A stretch of 64,000 bases of DNA, from contig JAUKUA010000004.1 in assembly GCA_030549175.1 (NCBI GenBank), positions 248,001 to 312,000 on the forward strand. Direction: 5' to 3'. The position numbers and the translations under genes are program-made. The stretch comes from Lasiosphaeris hirsuta (Eukaryota; Ascomycota; Sordariomycetes; Sordariales; Lasiosphaeriaceae). The notes beneath the pieces were generated by a model. The model saw nothing but the letters and a program-made list of their open reading frames with translations, made no database searches and was not told the DNA's origin. Position 1 is the first letter of the stretch; each line of letters begins with the position of its first letter. Of this stretch, positions 23,166 to 37,112 are shown one piece after another.

Positions 23166-24777
23166 TCTGTTCGAACGGACAGCTTCAGAGAAGCTCGCGC
23201 GTACAGAAATTGCAACTCTTGCGCCACCCAATTGACGTGTGTAGATGTGGGTTGCTTGTTTCCTTTCGTCGAGCAATCTGCAGTCTGCAGCCTGGCGATA
23301 CGGCGATTCTCAAAGTTTTTTTTTCCTTTCCCTAATCGTACAGCCTTCCAGAAGACGGCTCAGAAATTTTCAGCCACACCGGCTGAATGGGGGCTAGGGA
23401 GTTGGAGATTGCCCCACTTTCCAAGATCGCCCAGCGCCAGTACCCTGAGCCATTTCGTCGCACCAAAAATCGCCGACAATCCGGGTAGCGAAGGTGCCCC
23501 CGGACCCCCCTGCCACAGCCACGGACAGTCGAATGCAAGCCACTCGAGGGCCCCGAGTCTCTTGACCGCCTCCGTCACAGTCCCCGAGCATGGGCAGAAG
23601 TTCGGTGCAGCAGCCTATCAGAAGCCAGAATGCACTGCATTGGTCACGCGACCACCTCTCAGTGCTCGAATTTCCTTGAACTGGGGTTCTGGGCGCCTGC
23701 TTGACACGGCTTGCTGTGTGGTAGACCGAGGCGTATCCAATCGTGTTATTCGCAGCACATCTGACTTGTTTCTCGAGCTCTGGCATCGCAGATGGTAGAG
23801 CGATATTGGATGTGCTCTGCCAGCTCAGCTGTCCTGAGACCCCGCCATGTGGCTAACAGCTTTGCTGTGTGGTTGGGTTCCAGCTTGCTTGCAGGGGCTA
23901 ACAGAATGACAGGGGCCGCCCTTGTCCTCCCACGCTCTTGCCGCCGCATTCGGGTGTTCCTGGACCGGAATCGAAACAGCGTCATTCACTTCTGCTTCGT
24001 TTTGTGCCCCTCCATGCCGCTCCATGCTGTCACAGTAGTCTCCCACAGCATCCCACAGTAGTATCCCACCGTATCCCACCGCACCTCCCACAGTTCCTCC
24101 ACCTCACGGCAGAGAGAGCAAAACCCACACCCTGTTTGCCAAGTTTCCCACACCCAAGCCGCCACGCGCTGTCCTCCCCTCAACGTGCGCTGTCGTGGTA
24201 TCCAAACCCATCAGAACCCGGGTCCAACCCTGATTGCCGTCCTATCATCACTCCTCCCCTCGATACAGCCGTGCCATGGGACAGCCTTGAGCCAGCGTCG
24301 AGCCAGCCCTGAGCCCGCACCGAGCGGCTACCGTCAATCTAGGGTGTGCTGTCTGGTGCTGTCTATATGTACGTCCCGAGTGGTCCCCTGGTGCATTTCT
24401 GGCGTTTTCCTGCGATTGCATGTGGCCTTGGGAGAGCAGGGGGGGGTAAAAAATGCAGCTGCGAGAGAAACCGGGAGAGAGCGATAGACCACGGCGAGTA
24501 CTTACAGCAAGAGAGACGCACTTTTTCTTTTCTCTTACCCTACCGGGCCAGGATGTGCCTCGGCCGCTGTGAATTTGCACGACTCCATGTCGCCACCAGA
24601 CCGCCTTGGCCCTTCAATTGTTGATTGAAGACCCCCTTTCGGCCTATGGGCCTCCTCTGCTGTCCTGACTGTCTCGCCCTGCGCCCGTGGCCCTGGCTCA
24701 GACGATCCAAGAAACAAAAGACTGACAAGACGAGCCAAGCGCTGCAGAAGCTTAGTCCTGCGCCCGCGCCCGCCATC
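23166..24777. promoter_or_regulatory. Divergent utp21/vip1 promoter and leader region
   Basis: About 1.6 kb between divergent start codons. It includes a degenerate tandem of TCCCACAG/ATCCCACC units near 24030-24100. The vip1 side holds several upstream ATGs, including a 24-codon reading frame that closes at the TGA near 24624. The ATG at 24646 is in frame with vip1 and would add 44 residues beginning MGLLCC; its context is weak (C at -3). Confidence 0.5.
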
Positions 24778-27700
24778 ATGGAGGCAAATTCGGGCGGATC
24801 CAACTTTAAAGAGGAAGAGCCCATCTATGCCCCCTCGCTGTCATCTCCGCCTTCCGAGTCTGATATTGCCGGCACAAAACCTCTGCAGCTTGAAGCGCCG
24901 ACTTCTTTGACTTCTGTCACCGCTGCCACCGTTGCACCCTCAGCCATTGTTACTGCCACTGCCCCTGCCGCGCCTGTCACATCGAGTTCAACGCTTTCCG
25001 CAGTGCAAGCGGTGAACGCGTCGAGATCCAAAGCCCAGCGCCCCGGTTCCGTGTCGCACAACCTCCCCACCTCCTCTTCCATCGCTGCCAGCATCACCAA
25101 CCGAAAGGGTCGGCACGCCGAGCCAAACACCACCGAAACCCACGCCGAACGCTCCAGCTTGTCCCGCCCTCCGCCTCTCCTCCTTCACCAAGCTACCTCC
25201 ACCTCAACTACCACACAAACCCTAAGAAAACCCCGATCCTCTTTCTCAAATACTCGCCGCCGCGAGTCGTCCAACTCGGATGGGTGGATCGAGGAAGGCG
25301 GCATATTGAAAGGCAGCGCAGTTGGCCTCCCTTATTCTCCCAGAGACTTTGCCCTCGAGGCGCCCGCCGGTGTCAACACCGATCCCGAGGACTTCGAGAC
25401 CCCTCGTCTGCACCCCGGCGGAGCCGTTCACGACGCGCCTACCGCCCACCACCGCTACCTCCCTGAACCCGCCTTGCTGTCTGGCAGCCGGTCCTCCTTT
25501 TCCGACGCCGACGTCAGCAAACGCGTGAGCGTCAGCTCCATGTACAGCCTCGCCTCGGCCCGCGGGGTCCCCAGCTCTGCGGCCTCGGCCAACGGGAGCG
25601 ACAACAACAGCATCTCAGGTGCCGTCTCAGGTAGTCGCGCCCTGTCAGTGTCCAGCTTGATGGCCTCGTCCTCGGGGGGAGTTAAGGGCCCTGCAACTGC
25701 TCAGCCCGAGGCGGGCGTCTCCAGCATGACCGTTACGACTGCCAGCCAGAGCTCTCAGGGGCTACAGCTTACGCCCCGTGAGTCCCATATGCCACACCTG
25801 GCCGACATGATAAAGAAGCCCACATTGCCGGCTCAGCAGCAGTTGGGCCCCGGCGGAATTGCTACTGCCGTCGCCAGCGCCGCAAACCCATCCCCAAGAC
25901 CCCAGCCGACTAGGTCTCGTAGCAGGGCCAAGCGGAGGTTCAGCGGCAGCACCGCGGCTAGCAGCCACCACAGCCCCAGCAGCGACCGAGCCATGACCCA
26001 TCGGGATCGTACAGAGAAGGAAGAGGCCAAGCCTGCGCCTTGGGGTGTCATCGGCGTGTGCGCGCTCGATATCAAGGCCAGGAGCAAGCCGAGTAGGAAT
26101 ATCCTCAACCGGCTCATACAAAACCGCGAGTTCGATGTTTGTGTTTTTGGAGACAAGGTTATTCTCGACGAAGGTATGCTCACATGTTGTTCTTTTATCC
26201 GAGTGCTTTGCTTGCTAACACCTGAGACGTTTAGAAGTTGAAAACTGGCCAATCTGGCAAGTGAAGTCCGCCGCTGCAATCTCCCTGTTCCCATTACTAA
26301 CCTTGTTTTTCAGCGACTATCTCATTTCCTTCTACTCTGATGGCTTTCCCCTCGAAAAGGCCATCGCATACGTCAAGGCACGCAAGCCCTTTTGCGTCAA
26401 CGACGTGCCTATGCAAAAGATACTATGGGACCGCCGTCTCTGCCTGCGCCTGTTGGACCGCATCGGTGTGGCCACGCCCCAACGTATCGAGGTCAATCGC
26501 GACGGCGGACCCCGGCTACTCACGCCCGAGATTGCCAAGCATATCAAGGAAATCAGCGGGGTGTCGTTCGAGCCAACGGACCCCGACCCAGCCAAGGCCA
26601 AAGATATCTCACCTCGCAAAGTTGAGCTGCTTGATGGTGGCGATATCCTCTCTGTTGACGGAACACTAATAAAAAAGCCATTTGTTGAGAAGCCCACAAG
26701 CGGTGAGGATCATAATATCATCATATATTTCCCCTCGTCCGCCGGGGGCGGAGCGCGGAAGCTGTTCCGCAAGATCGGCAACAAGAGTAGCGAGTATGTC
26801 GAGGACCTAACGGTGCCGCGCGCCATCACACATCCCGACCAGAGTTTCATCTATGAACGCTTTATGCAAGTGGACAATGCTGAGGACGTAAAGGCCTACA
26901 CGGTTGGCCCTACGTATTGCCACGCCGAGACACGCAAGTCGCCCGTGGTCGATGGCGTCGTGCGTCGCAACACCCACGGTAAGGAAGTGCGCTACGTGAC
27001 GGCGCTGAGCCCCGAGGAGAAGGAGATCGCGAGCAAAATCAGCACTACATTTGGCCAACGCGTTTGCGGCTTTGACTTCTTGCGCGCAGGCGGAAAGAGT
27101 TATGTCATTGACGTCAATGGTTGGAGCTTTGTCAAGGACAATGATGACTACTACGACCACTGCTCAAACATTCTCAAGGAAATGTTCATCAAGGAGAAGC
27201 TGCGCAGAGAGGGACTGACGCCGCCGCCTATCCCATCGCCTGCGCTGTCCGATGTAGATACCGTGACGGCGCGCGCCGCCATGGTGAGCAAGGACAAGGA
27301 GCTCGCCGTGCTGGTGTCAACTCAAGGGAGGACGAGCCTAGACAGACAAGCTACGCTTCAGAGGGCGTCTGCGATAGATATCCAAGGCCTATCTACTGAA
27401 AACCTGCCGCACGTCAAATCAGATAGCACATTGCTTCACTGCAAGCTGGGGAGCAAGCCCTCGAGTCCCCGGACGAGCCAGTTCTCGACCTCATTGACGG
27501 AAGGCATTCCGTCCACAGTGCCCTCAACAGCGGTTTCGACGACGCCTTCCTTGCTGCAGGATATTATCGACAACTGTGCGATCGAAGGTGGGGAGACGCC
27601 GCCGCCGCCTCCTCCCAAGCCTAGCTGGAAGCTCAAGGGAGTCGTATCCGTGATCCGCCATGCGGATCGTACGCCCAAGCAGAAGTACAAGTTCACATTC

Positions 27701-30184
27701 CACACAGCGCCATTTATCGAGCTTCTCAAGGGTCATCAGGAAGAGGTCCTACTTATTGGAGAGCCAGCATTAGCTAGTGTTCTCGAGGCTGTCGATGTCG
27801 CCATGCGAGCCGGCATCGAAGATCGTGGAAAGCTCAAGTCGCTGCGCAACGCCCTCGTAAAAAAGGGCGGCTGGGCCGGCACAAAGGTACAGATTAAGCC
27901 AATGTTTAGGAAGAAGTCGGGGGCGAAGAAGGAAAAGCCTGATGGAGAGGCTCATGCCGCACCAGCGGAGGATGAGATACCCAAGACATCGGAGCCGAAG
28001 CCCAAGCCGGAACCAGTGTCCCAGGACGACGACGAAGGTTCCATGTCTACTGACAAGGAGTTTACCCCCCGTCCACCACCCAAGAGACAAGATTCACTAT
28101 CAGGTGTAACCATGTCCAAGTTCACAGCGGCCGAAGAAAGCCTAGTGCTCGACAAACTGCAACTCATCATCAAGTGGGGCGGCGAGCCGACGCATTCAGC
28201 ACGGTACCAGTCGCAGGAACTCGGCGAGAGCATGCGCAGCGACCTGGGACTAATGAATCGTGAGGTCCTTGAGGAGGTGCACGTCTTCAGCAGCAGTGAG
28301 CGGCGTGTCGTGACGAGCGCGCAGATTTGGGCCGCCAGTTTCCTCAATAAGAAGGACTTGCCCGAGGATTGTATCACGATCCGCAAAGACCTACTTGATG
28401 ACTCCAACGCGGCCAAGGACGAGATGGACAAGGTCAAGAAAAAGCTAAAGGGCCTGCTGCGCAAGGGCAACGAGCGTCCACCGCAGTTTGCATGGCCCCC
28501 CAACATGCCCGAGCCCGCCGAGGTGCAGACGCGAGTCGTGCAGCTCATGAACTTCCATCGCAAGGTTATGCAGCACAACTACTCTAAGTTATATAGCGGC
28601 GCTGTCAATTCGCTCAACGCTATCAATAACCCCAGTACCGACAAAGTCAATGGAGATGGAAGCACGACGGGCATATCGCTGTCGTCATCGCTGACGTCTC
28701 TGGGTTCACTTTCACAGGTCAGCGCTGTCAACAACATTCAGTCTCGTTGGTGCTGTGGCGAAGACGCCGAACTGTTCAGAGAGCGTTGGGAGAAGTTGTT
28801 TGCCGAGTTCTGTGATGGAGAGAAGGTGGATCCCAGCAAGATCTCGGAGCTGTACGATACCATGAAGTTCGATGCCCTCCACAACCGGCAGTTTCTTGAG
28901 TGGGTTTTTACGCCCCCCAAGAGCATGCTTGAGGAGGAGTACGGCGTCCCAACAAGGCATGGCAAAGACAGCAGCAAAAATATATCGCCCTCGCCCAAGG
29001 AGGGAGATGAGGGAGCTGCATCTGCCAACGGACAGGGCAAGGTCTCGGAAGACTCCAAGTCGGAGAAGAGCACGGGCGGCTCGTTGACGGAAAAGATTGA
29101 GAAGGAGGGACACAAGACGGTCAAGCGCATCTTCCACCGGCGGTCTTTCCTGGGTGGACATCGGGCTGGGGCTGGGGCTGGGCCTGGGGGAGAGGCCGAG
29201 CCCCCCGAGAAGTACTTTCACCTGTATAAGGGCAATAGTCAGACCAAAGCGAAGACCGATGCTCGCTTCGAGCCTCTGCGGGAGCTGTACCAGCTCGCCA
29301 AAGTCTTGTTTGACTTTATCTGCCCCCAGGAGTACGGCATCTCCGACAGCGAAAAGGTAAGTAATGCGCTTTTTTATCGGCGTTGCCAATAATGGCTTGG
29401 TAGATCGTAGACTTACTAATGTCACCTATCTGTTATAGCTCGAGATCGGACTTTTGACCTCCCTACCGCTGCTAAAGGAGATCGTACAGGATCTCGAGGA
29501 CATGCAGGCGTCGGACGAGGCAAAATCGTTCATCTACTTCACCAAGGAGTCGCACATCTACACGCTGCTGAACTGCATCCTCGAAGGTGGCCTCGAGACT
29601 AAGATTAAGAGGGCCACGATTCCCGAGCTCGACTACCTGTCGCAGATCTCGTTCGAGCTCTACGAGATGCCGGCCAAGCCGCCCGTCGACGCCGACGGCA
29701 CGCCTGCCTTTAACTACAGCATCAAGATCACCATCAGCCCAGGATGCCACGTCTTCGACCCGCTCGACGTCCAACTCGACAGCAGGCATTGCATCGGGTG
29801 CGCGCCTCGCCGGAGTTTGACGGCACATGCCGATTGGATGGTAGTCATCGAGACGTTAAGGGCCAAGTTCCATCAGTAAGCTGACCTTCCACTTTTCTTT
29901 TCTTTATCTCCTTCCTTACTCTGCTCGGCCTGGCGAGCCCCCTAATCGGGAAGCCGGTCAAGGGAAAACCGCGGTTTGGCAAGAGGCTTATGCATTGCGT
30001 TTTTACCTACAGGGTCAAATTGCCGAAGACTTTTCTCGCCGTCAATCTCTCAGATGCCTTCACGTTCCAGGAGAAGCCACAAAACGGCGAAGGCGAAGGT
30101 GACGTACTCGAGATGAAGAGTAGTACGACCGAGCACGAGCATGCGACACAATCGGCTCCACCAGAGCCAGCGGGTGAGGAGTAA
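24778..30184 (+). CDS. vip1: VIP1/Asp1 inositol pyrophosphate kinase-phosphatase (PPIP5K)
   Basis: Predicted bifunctional enzyme that phosphorylates InsP6/InsP7 at position 1 and, through its second domain, hydrolyses the product. Exons are 24778-26173, 26235-26256, 26314-29356, 29439-29875 and 30013-30184, giving 1689 residues. About 415 residues of Ser/Thr/Ala-rich disorder precede an ATP-grasp kinase domain (about 420-800: [46 protein letters not shown]). Next comes a histidine acid phosphatase domain with the active-site motif RHADRTP (His near 922), interrupted by a charged linker ([14 protein letters not shown]) and ending with [15 protein letters not shown]. Intron 2 is GC-AG (GCAAGT donor). 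ATG 24778 was chosen for its strong context (ATCATGG); the in-frame ATG at 24646 is the alternative. The long N-terminus is larger than in yeast and lineage-specific. Confidence 0.93.
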
Positions 30185-33100
30185 GGGGGAGGGGTTTTTC
30201 TCTCCTCTTTTGATGCTGGTCCTTACCTCTTAGGCCGGGCCGACTAGGTATTTGACCGGTTGAGGGCTCCGCGATCAGCCAAACAAGTATCGAACGGGCG
30301 AGACCGCGCCCAAACAAGTCGACGTAGAAGGCGTCACAATCATGAGATATGGCAGCTCGGCGAAATTTCACAAACCTACCGCATTTTCCCTTGGCGACAC
30401 CCGATACAGTGCCGCCCATTGTTGGCGTTTCTTACGGCTCGGGGGTTGGCCCTACTTAGGATCCTGGCGGGCCGGCTCGCTACTCACCGCCAATCTCGCA
30501 AGGGTGTCTGTCTGGGTGCCTTCTTCTTTCCCTACTGCCGAGCCAGGGTATAAGGGAAGGGGGGAGGGGTGTAGTGTTGGGCACATGCCGGCCGTCCGAG
30601 CCATGGGAATCCAGCAATGTCCAGTTCAGCCAGAGACGGGGGATCCATGGTTAAAGAAGAATGGGTCGGAGGTCAAAAAGGAAATAGGGTATCGAAATTC
30701 TCGCCTCGGATGGCGAATGACAATGATCCAGCATAGAAATAACGGTGTAAACAGGATGGGTACCGGAAAGCGGCGTTTAGATAGAGAAAATAATGAAAAG
30801 TGAGCAGTCACAAGAAAACCTTGCTGACGGCTTTGGTTCCGGTTTCGCGGTACCCTCTGTAGGACACGGGACGGGCCAGAATGTTGCACAACGGCGATTG
30901 GTCGGACGGGGCTAGGGGAGGTGGGTGTAGTTAGTGAGTGATAGGAAGACCTGTGACGCATCTAACGCTCGCCTGTCCATAAACTCTCTTTTTCTTAGCC
31001 CTCGGAGGTCAAGAACACAAAAAAAAAAAACCACCCCAAAAAAAAAACCCCCCCTCTTTTTTTATTTATTCCCCTCTCCTAATGCACGGGGAGGATTTGC
31101 TGCCGTCAATGCCAAGCCGAGATGCGAGGCAGCGAGTCGTCAGGCAAGTTCCGTCCCGAGTCGTGTGTAGCGTTATACGAGGGCAGCGACGGGCCTGTCG
31201 CGTCTCGACAGGCCGTCGAGGCCGGGGGACGGTTTCCACACGTCTCTGTCCGCAGTGGAGCGCGCTAGGCGACGCCGTTAACCCCCCTCCTCGTTCTCCC
31301 TCCCATCAGATTGAGACCCTCACCGGTCTTTAACGGGGGGAAGTACAGGCGACGAGAAACACAGGCAGCGGGGTTTGCTCCTTTGAGTCGCAACCTGCGA
31401 GTGACATCACACGCAGCCTTGTGCACCTTCGCGCATCTTGCGCACGGGGGTCACGCCCCATGCTGGTTTTCAAATGTCTCGGCCTCAGGTGGGTGGGCAG
31501 GGGGGTACATGATAGGGAATGCCGGGTGGGGTGAGTGCCGGACGACGCCCAGGCTTTTTGTCGTCGCCTCAACAGCAGTCGACGTGGGAGCATCCGCTTG
31601 AACACCACCATCACGAACGCCTTAGTCAGGTACTAGGTGTGGCAGGGAAAAGATGGAAGGGGGGTAGACATGCCTCAAACAGAATGTGCCATGGTTGTTT
31701 TTGTCATAGGCTATGCACGCAATCGAACTGCCATGTGCTCCTGTTACCTCAGATCTTGCCCCTCATCGAGGAAAAAGAAAAGAGAATCTGAAGCTGGACA
31801 GATGACAGGCGGGGATGTGGTTGAAGGTTCAAGGACCTAGGTGACCCCTTCGGATATGATTCTGCAGTGTCTTCTTGGCAAACCCTCCTGGCTGGTCCTG
31901 CAAAAACAGTCGTGATGGTGGAAGCGAGGACTTGCCTGCGCAAAATATCGCAGAACCTGGTGTTTGCATACTCTGCATACTGGAGGCTGATTGCTCACAC
32001 AGCAAGCGGTAACAGTTTCTTATCTAGCAGCTCGGAAGCACTCCGATACTGTAGGTATGCATTAGACGCAGTATAAGTGACCCGGTAAAGAGCGCGAAAA
32101 GTTCGATGAGGTGTGGCCGACATGCGAATGAGGTTCCCATGACGAGATGGCGTTGAGTACACCAGGGGGCCTGATTTCGCAGCATTGTGGAACGTATCCA
32201 TGCGCTACGGGTACCGGCATGAGGCTGTCGGGTTATTTTTGACGACGCGTAGTAGTTTGGCCTGCCAAGTGCTGGCCGTCTGATATCCTGTCGTTTCCAA
32301 TTCGACCCGTCATCAGTTCGATACAGATGACCCTGCCGCGACCTGGTGCGGAAAAGGAAATTGGGGGCGGCGTAGTTGGTGTTTTCTGGCCTGCCTTGCG
32401 ATTGTGGGGGAGGTAGGGGTAGAACGGCAGAAGAACCAGCATGTCTTGACAACTCCACCGCGCGGCCAACCAGGTCCCGGTTGGAGAAGGCTGATATGCG
32501 GAGTAGTGATTGCACCTCACACCGAGAAAGCGGGATGAAATGGGTTGAGGGTCTCGTCAACGCATCTTATTGATCAGGACGCACGCTTGCTTGAACCCAG
32601 GCTCATCGAGCTTCGACGAATCGATGTGTCGGATATGCGGAGCACAGCTTTTTTACTCATGTATCGACCTCTGTCGAGCAGCCTGCAGCCGGCTCTTGAC
32701 AGCAAGGTTGCAGCGGAAGACGTTGTGACATTGATCACTTCTTGATGTCAAGGGGCGTGCCCGTACTGTGAGCCCGATACTGTGAGCCCGATACTATGAG
32801 GGTGGGCAGTTAATACCCAAACAATTGTCGACAACGGCTCCGCCATGACTGTCACGCCATAGTTGAAATCTTGAGCTATAGAACCGCCATTGGCGACGCC
32901 ACATTCGGAGATCAACTTTGGGGGCCGGACAATAAGTTAGCGGCCGTTTGTTGCTGTCGATCTGCTTGTCGTCCCAGTGCGTCCGACTCTCCCGCAACCA
33001 CCAACAAAAAAAAACAGACGAGAGCTGTTTTGCGCGACTCTGATGTCGTCGTTGAGGTTCTGGCGACGCATAGACCAGCACGGCTGCATGAGGTTGAGAG

Positions 33101-36100
33101 GGGAGGGGCGCATGTGTTTGAAGTCAGCAGAGCGGAAAGAGCCAATGCCAATTGGTCGGCCATCAAAGCATTGGTACCCAAGATGGGCCTGTTGGCGGGC
33201 TGCAGCCGGCCGGCCGTGGATCGACTCCTCACGGCAGCGCGGGTCGTCGAAACGCAAACCTCAACTCCCGTGAATGTCGTCGTGGTGTCGGGCGATGGCC
33301 ATTTGCTGCCCAACGCGCAACGCCAACGCTTTGATGATGCCATGACCCCCCACGAGTGAAGCTAAGCCCGCACCATTCACACCGGCAGCGACCATGTTTG
33401 ACCGCTCTCATTTCTCGAGCGAAAACAGCTGACGGGCTGAGACATAGTGTTTCCCCATGCGATTTTGGATATAATTCAAAACGGCCGTTATTCACGAGGT
33501 AGAGTGTTCCGCCGGAAAAGAAGCCCATTTGTCTGCGCTGCCGTTCTTCAGAGCACTATGGCAAAGCTAGCAGGGACAGGGAAGCGAGCCTGTGGAGGTG
33601 TTTTTGAGGCCGCAGTCGCAGCCGCGCGGGCTCGACAACATACCGACAGGGTGTAAAGGGCCATGCGTAAATTTGGTGAACGAGCGAACAATATCACAAG
33701 ACACGGCCGTTGAATTTCGCGCGGAACAGCGGTAGGGGTTCCGTGCCATGAGATGAACGCCCAAAGGGACAGTCGGGCAGAACGCTGGAAGCGCCATGGA
33801 ACGAGCCCCTGTTCGCCGACATTCATGGCATCAGCTTTGATCCGAGCGTTGATGGAGCGCCGATCCGCTCTTGTGGCTGTGGACGCATTGGCAAATCGAA
33901 GCCCGCTACCGAACGCTAGAAGGCCACCAGAAAATTCTTTTCCTAGGGTTCAACGGTCCCGCTGCCCTTCATATGAGGTTGGCTTGGCTTCCGCCCGGCT
34001 GTAGGCGTGCGAGGTGTGGACTCGCTCTCAGCAGGGTCCTCGCTGGTCTGAGCACCGGTGGGCAGCAGGACGCAGCAGTCGTGAAGATCCGGGCTGACGC
34101 GACACCGTAGTATAGAGCGACACACCAACGACTAGGCATGCGGATCGATGGATTCTGGACGGTCTGAACCGGACGACACTGTATCTCCATCCGGATGGGG
34201 CTATCGCTCGGTTGCTACGGCTTGGCAACGGTCTGGCGCCATGAACCGTGTCAAAGCCCGTTGCGGACGAGGGGCTTCCCCTTTGGACAAGCTGCATTCC
34301 GTCTGATAAGAGGGCGATATTAAGTGCCCGTCTCCCAGCATCCGCGTCGGCTTAGCCTACAGAATTGGTGGATGGAAATGATGTCGGTTGTTGCCCTCAA
34401 CGGCTGAACGTCCCGTCTGCGCATGTGGTGGGTTTTGACGAGAGTGGACGCGATGTCGAGGGGTCTGGTCTGGGAGTGGAGGGGTAGCATGGAGGGGCAA
34501 TAGCGAGGGAAATAGCAGGCAACGGGCAACAGGCAAGAAAGGCAACAGGGCAGAAGAAGAAGTGGAGAGGTTCCATTCCTCAGCCCTGAGAAGACGAAAC
34601 AAGATTGTCGAGTTCAGGATAGATTGTCGAATGCCAGCCTGAGACAGCCATCCATATTGAAGAAGCATTGCGATTAGCTGGCAGTAGGTCCACGGTAAGC
34701 CAAAGTGGAAGGAAGTCTCTGACAAGGAGTCATCGCCACCCCAGACCTCCCCCATGCCTCCCAAGGCGCACCTGCCTTGTCCGTCGCCGTATCCGTACTG
34801 CGTGCCTTCCAAGTTCCCAGGAAGCTAGGGAGCCAGATAACTGACACACGCGACAAGACCCACGGTAGGTGACAGGGACAGGCACGCGAACGGAGGCTCT
34901 GCTCCAGTTCACTCCTTCCCTCGCTCCCGGTCTCTCCCGCCGCCTCTAGCCTAGGGGAGGAGTGGGATGACTGGATGAGTCCAGGATCAGACGTTGTGCA
35001 GTGGGGCTCGGCAACACCATCACATACCATACACCCTTGGGACGAACCTCGCCGGTCTAGGGCGTTTGAGCTAGAACCCACATGGTCCCAACGGTCAACC
35101 CAGAGAACGGCGCGAGCCTCACACCGACAACTCGAGCTTCACACTTGACGGCATCGAACTGGCAAGCCCGCGACCGAGGCGGACGATGATCACCGCGCAC
35201 CTGCCGCCCTTCACTCCACCACATCTGCGATGCCTTTATCCGCTTCGCTTGAAGTTAGAACCGCGAACTGTGACTTGTGGCAGTTGCTGATGCCTCTCGG
35301 CTGAAGCACCATCTTGTCTCCCCCGAAACGACATGCAAGGTACCCGCTCGCCGTCTGCTAGGTCGATGCTTGACCGAGCAAGTCGATGTCGTCCAACGAC
35401 ATTTCGCCGCCATGTACCCGTACCTTACATCGTACTTAGTACTCCGCACTACCTTGCGCATCTTGCATCACTGTTGTACAACGTCACTGGCACCTCAGGC
35501 TGTCCGATCCCTAACCCCACGCACACACGCACAACATGCTTGCGAATGCTCACCACGGCGGCATTGGGGCACCCAGGCTATCTGCCGAGCGGACAAAGCA
35601 GGCAAAAATGGGAAGGTATGGAAACGCCATTGCTAAGGTATGTACATATGCATGTACTTGCAGTTGCCTGCCGTGGCCCTGTGGCCCTGTCGTCCACCAT
35701 GTGTGTGTGTGTGTCGAAGCTCTGCATTTGGCCGAGTCAGCACCCCAGGCCGATAAGATACGCAAGAGAAATTGGCCAACCTCGCTCGGCCTACCTTGCG
35801 CTTCGTCTGGTTCCCTCTGGACTGTCGAGTGGCGAGCGCAGCGTCTTGACCAATAAATCTGATGCCATCCGAGCCCTCGCCGGAACGGCGAAGCAGCAAG
35901 ACCGGCGGACGACAGGCAGTTGACCCTTGTAACATGTCAGGGCATGTCCTTTCCGGCCGGCCCCAGAATGCACTTCGGTATGGATCTCCAGGCTTTTTTT
36001 CCCCTTCCATTATTGAGAGCCCGCAGTGAGAATGAAGGCTACCAAGGTTGTGACGGCTAAACCCATCCTTTATGTCGTGGTATTATAGCCCAAGCAGGTC

Positions 36101-37112
36101 CGAAAGGCCCAGAGAAGAAGCGCGACAATTGCAAGGGCCCCATTAAGGAAAGTTGGACGGCACGAAGCCGGGGTATCCCAGTCAGCTACGAACCGAAGCG
36201 TTCTTGTCGCAGCGCTTTTCGAATTCTTTTTCCTTTCGGGGGTGTGGTACCTGGCGTGTGTGCCGTCTGGGCAGTAGGCTCTTCATCAGTGCACTGACTG
36301 CTGTAGGATGCGCTACCCCGCCGACAAACCTCGAGGGTAGACAACGGCTCCTCGCCGGCTGTGAGACCTGACGTGAAGGAGTGCGAATAGCACAGCGAGA
36401 CCTCAGAGTGATCAGATGAGTCGCGGCGCGCGGGTAAGCCAGAGGCAGGTACCTCTACATCGGTGCTGTGTCTCTGGCGTGCAGCGCTACAGTACTGGTA
36501 CTGGGTACAGTACACTAGCCTAAGGTAGGGCCACTCGATTGGATCTGAAGGGCAGTTCATTGCTTGGATGCTTGCGCTTAGGTTGGCTCCATGTGCGCGC
36601 ACATCAGCGGTTTCCAACTCAACCCACTTACACCCACTCTTCCCACCGTCTTTTCCAGGCGGCACCATCAGATGAGGGGAGCCCCCCCCAAAAAAAAAAA
36701 AATACCCATCTTGCCCGCCAACCCAGCAAACAGAGTCGATCCTGCCAACGCACTAATACCAGTAATAAGTGTAGGATCCATGCTGATTGTTGATACCCCT
36801 TCTCTCGGCTGCCGGGTCGCTCTCATGGGCTCATGCCGTGACGAGCCTGTTGCTGGGTCCCGTCCCAAGTTTCCCTGTGGCTCCCGGTGAGCGACCTCGA
36901 CCAACTCCAGTTGTCACAGGTCATCGGGTCCTATCCGTGGTCGATGCGCGCCGAAACAACACAAAAGGCGCCTCTTCGCTCCCGTTTACCTGCTCCTCAC
37001 CAGCCCTACAATCAGAATTCCCGCCTGCAGACCCACGTTTGACAAACAACCAGGCACACAACCCTCTCTCTCTCTTCGCCGAGCTCCTTTCTGGTACCTT
37101 CCCACTCTTACA
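30185..37112. other. Gene-poor region, no supported coding sequence
   Basis: About 6.9 kb with only weak open frames, for example 30342-30803 (+, 153 codons, ATG start) and 32871-33359 (+, 162 codons, non-ATG start). They overlap antisense frames of similar length and show no family motif. There are A/C-rich low-complexity tracts (about 31017-31050) and a 14-bp unit (tactgtgagcccga) repeated about 2.6 times at 32764-32800. Nothing here can be called a gene from sequence alone. Confidence 0.5.

Noticed and set aside
32871..33359. 162-codon frame (+) with protein-like text near its end
   Set aside because: It starts at TTG, a 143-codon antisense frame covers the same bases, and there are no family features.
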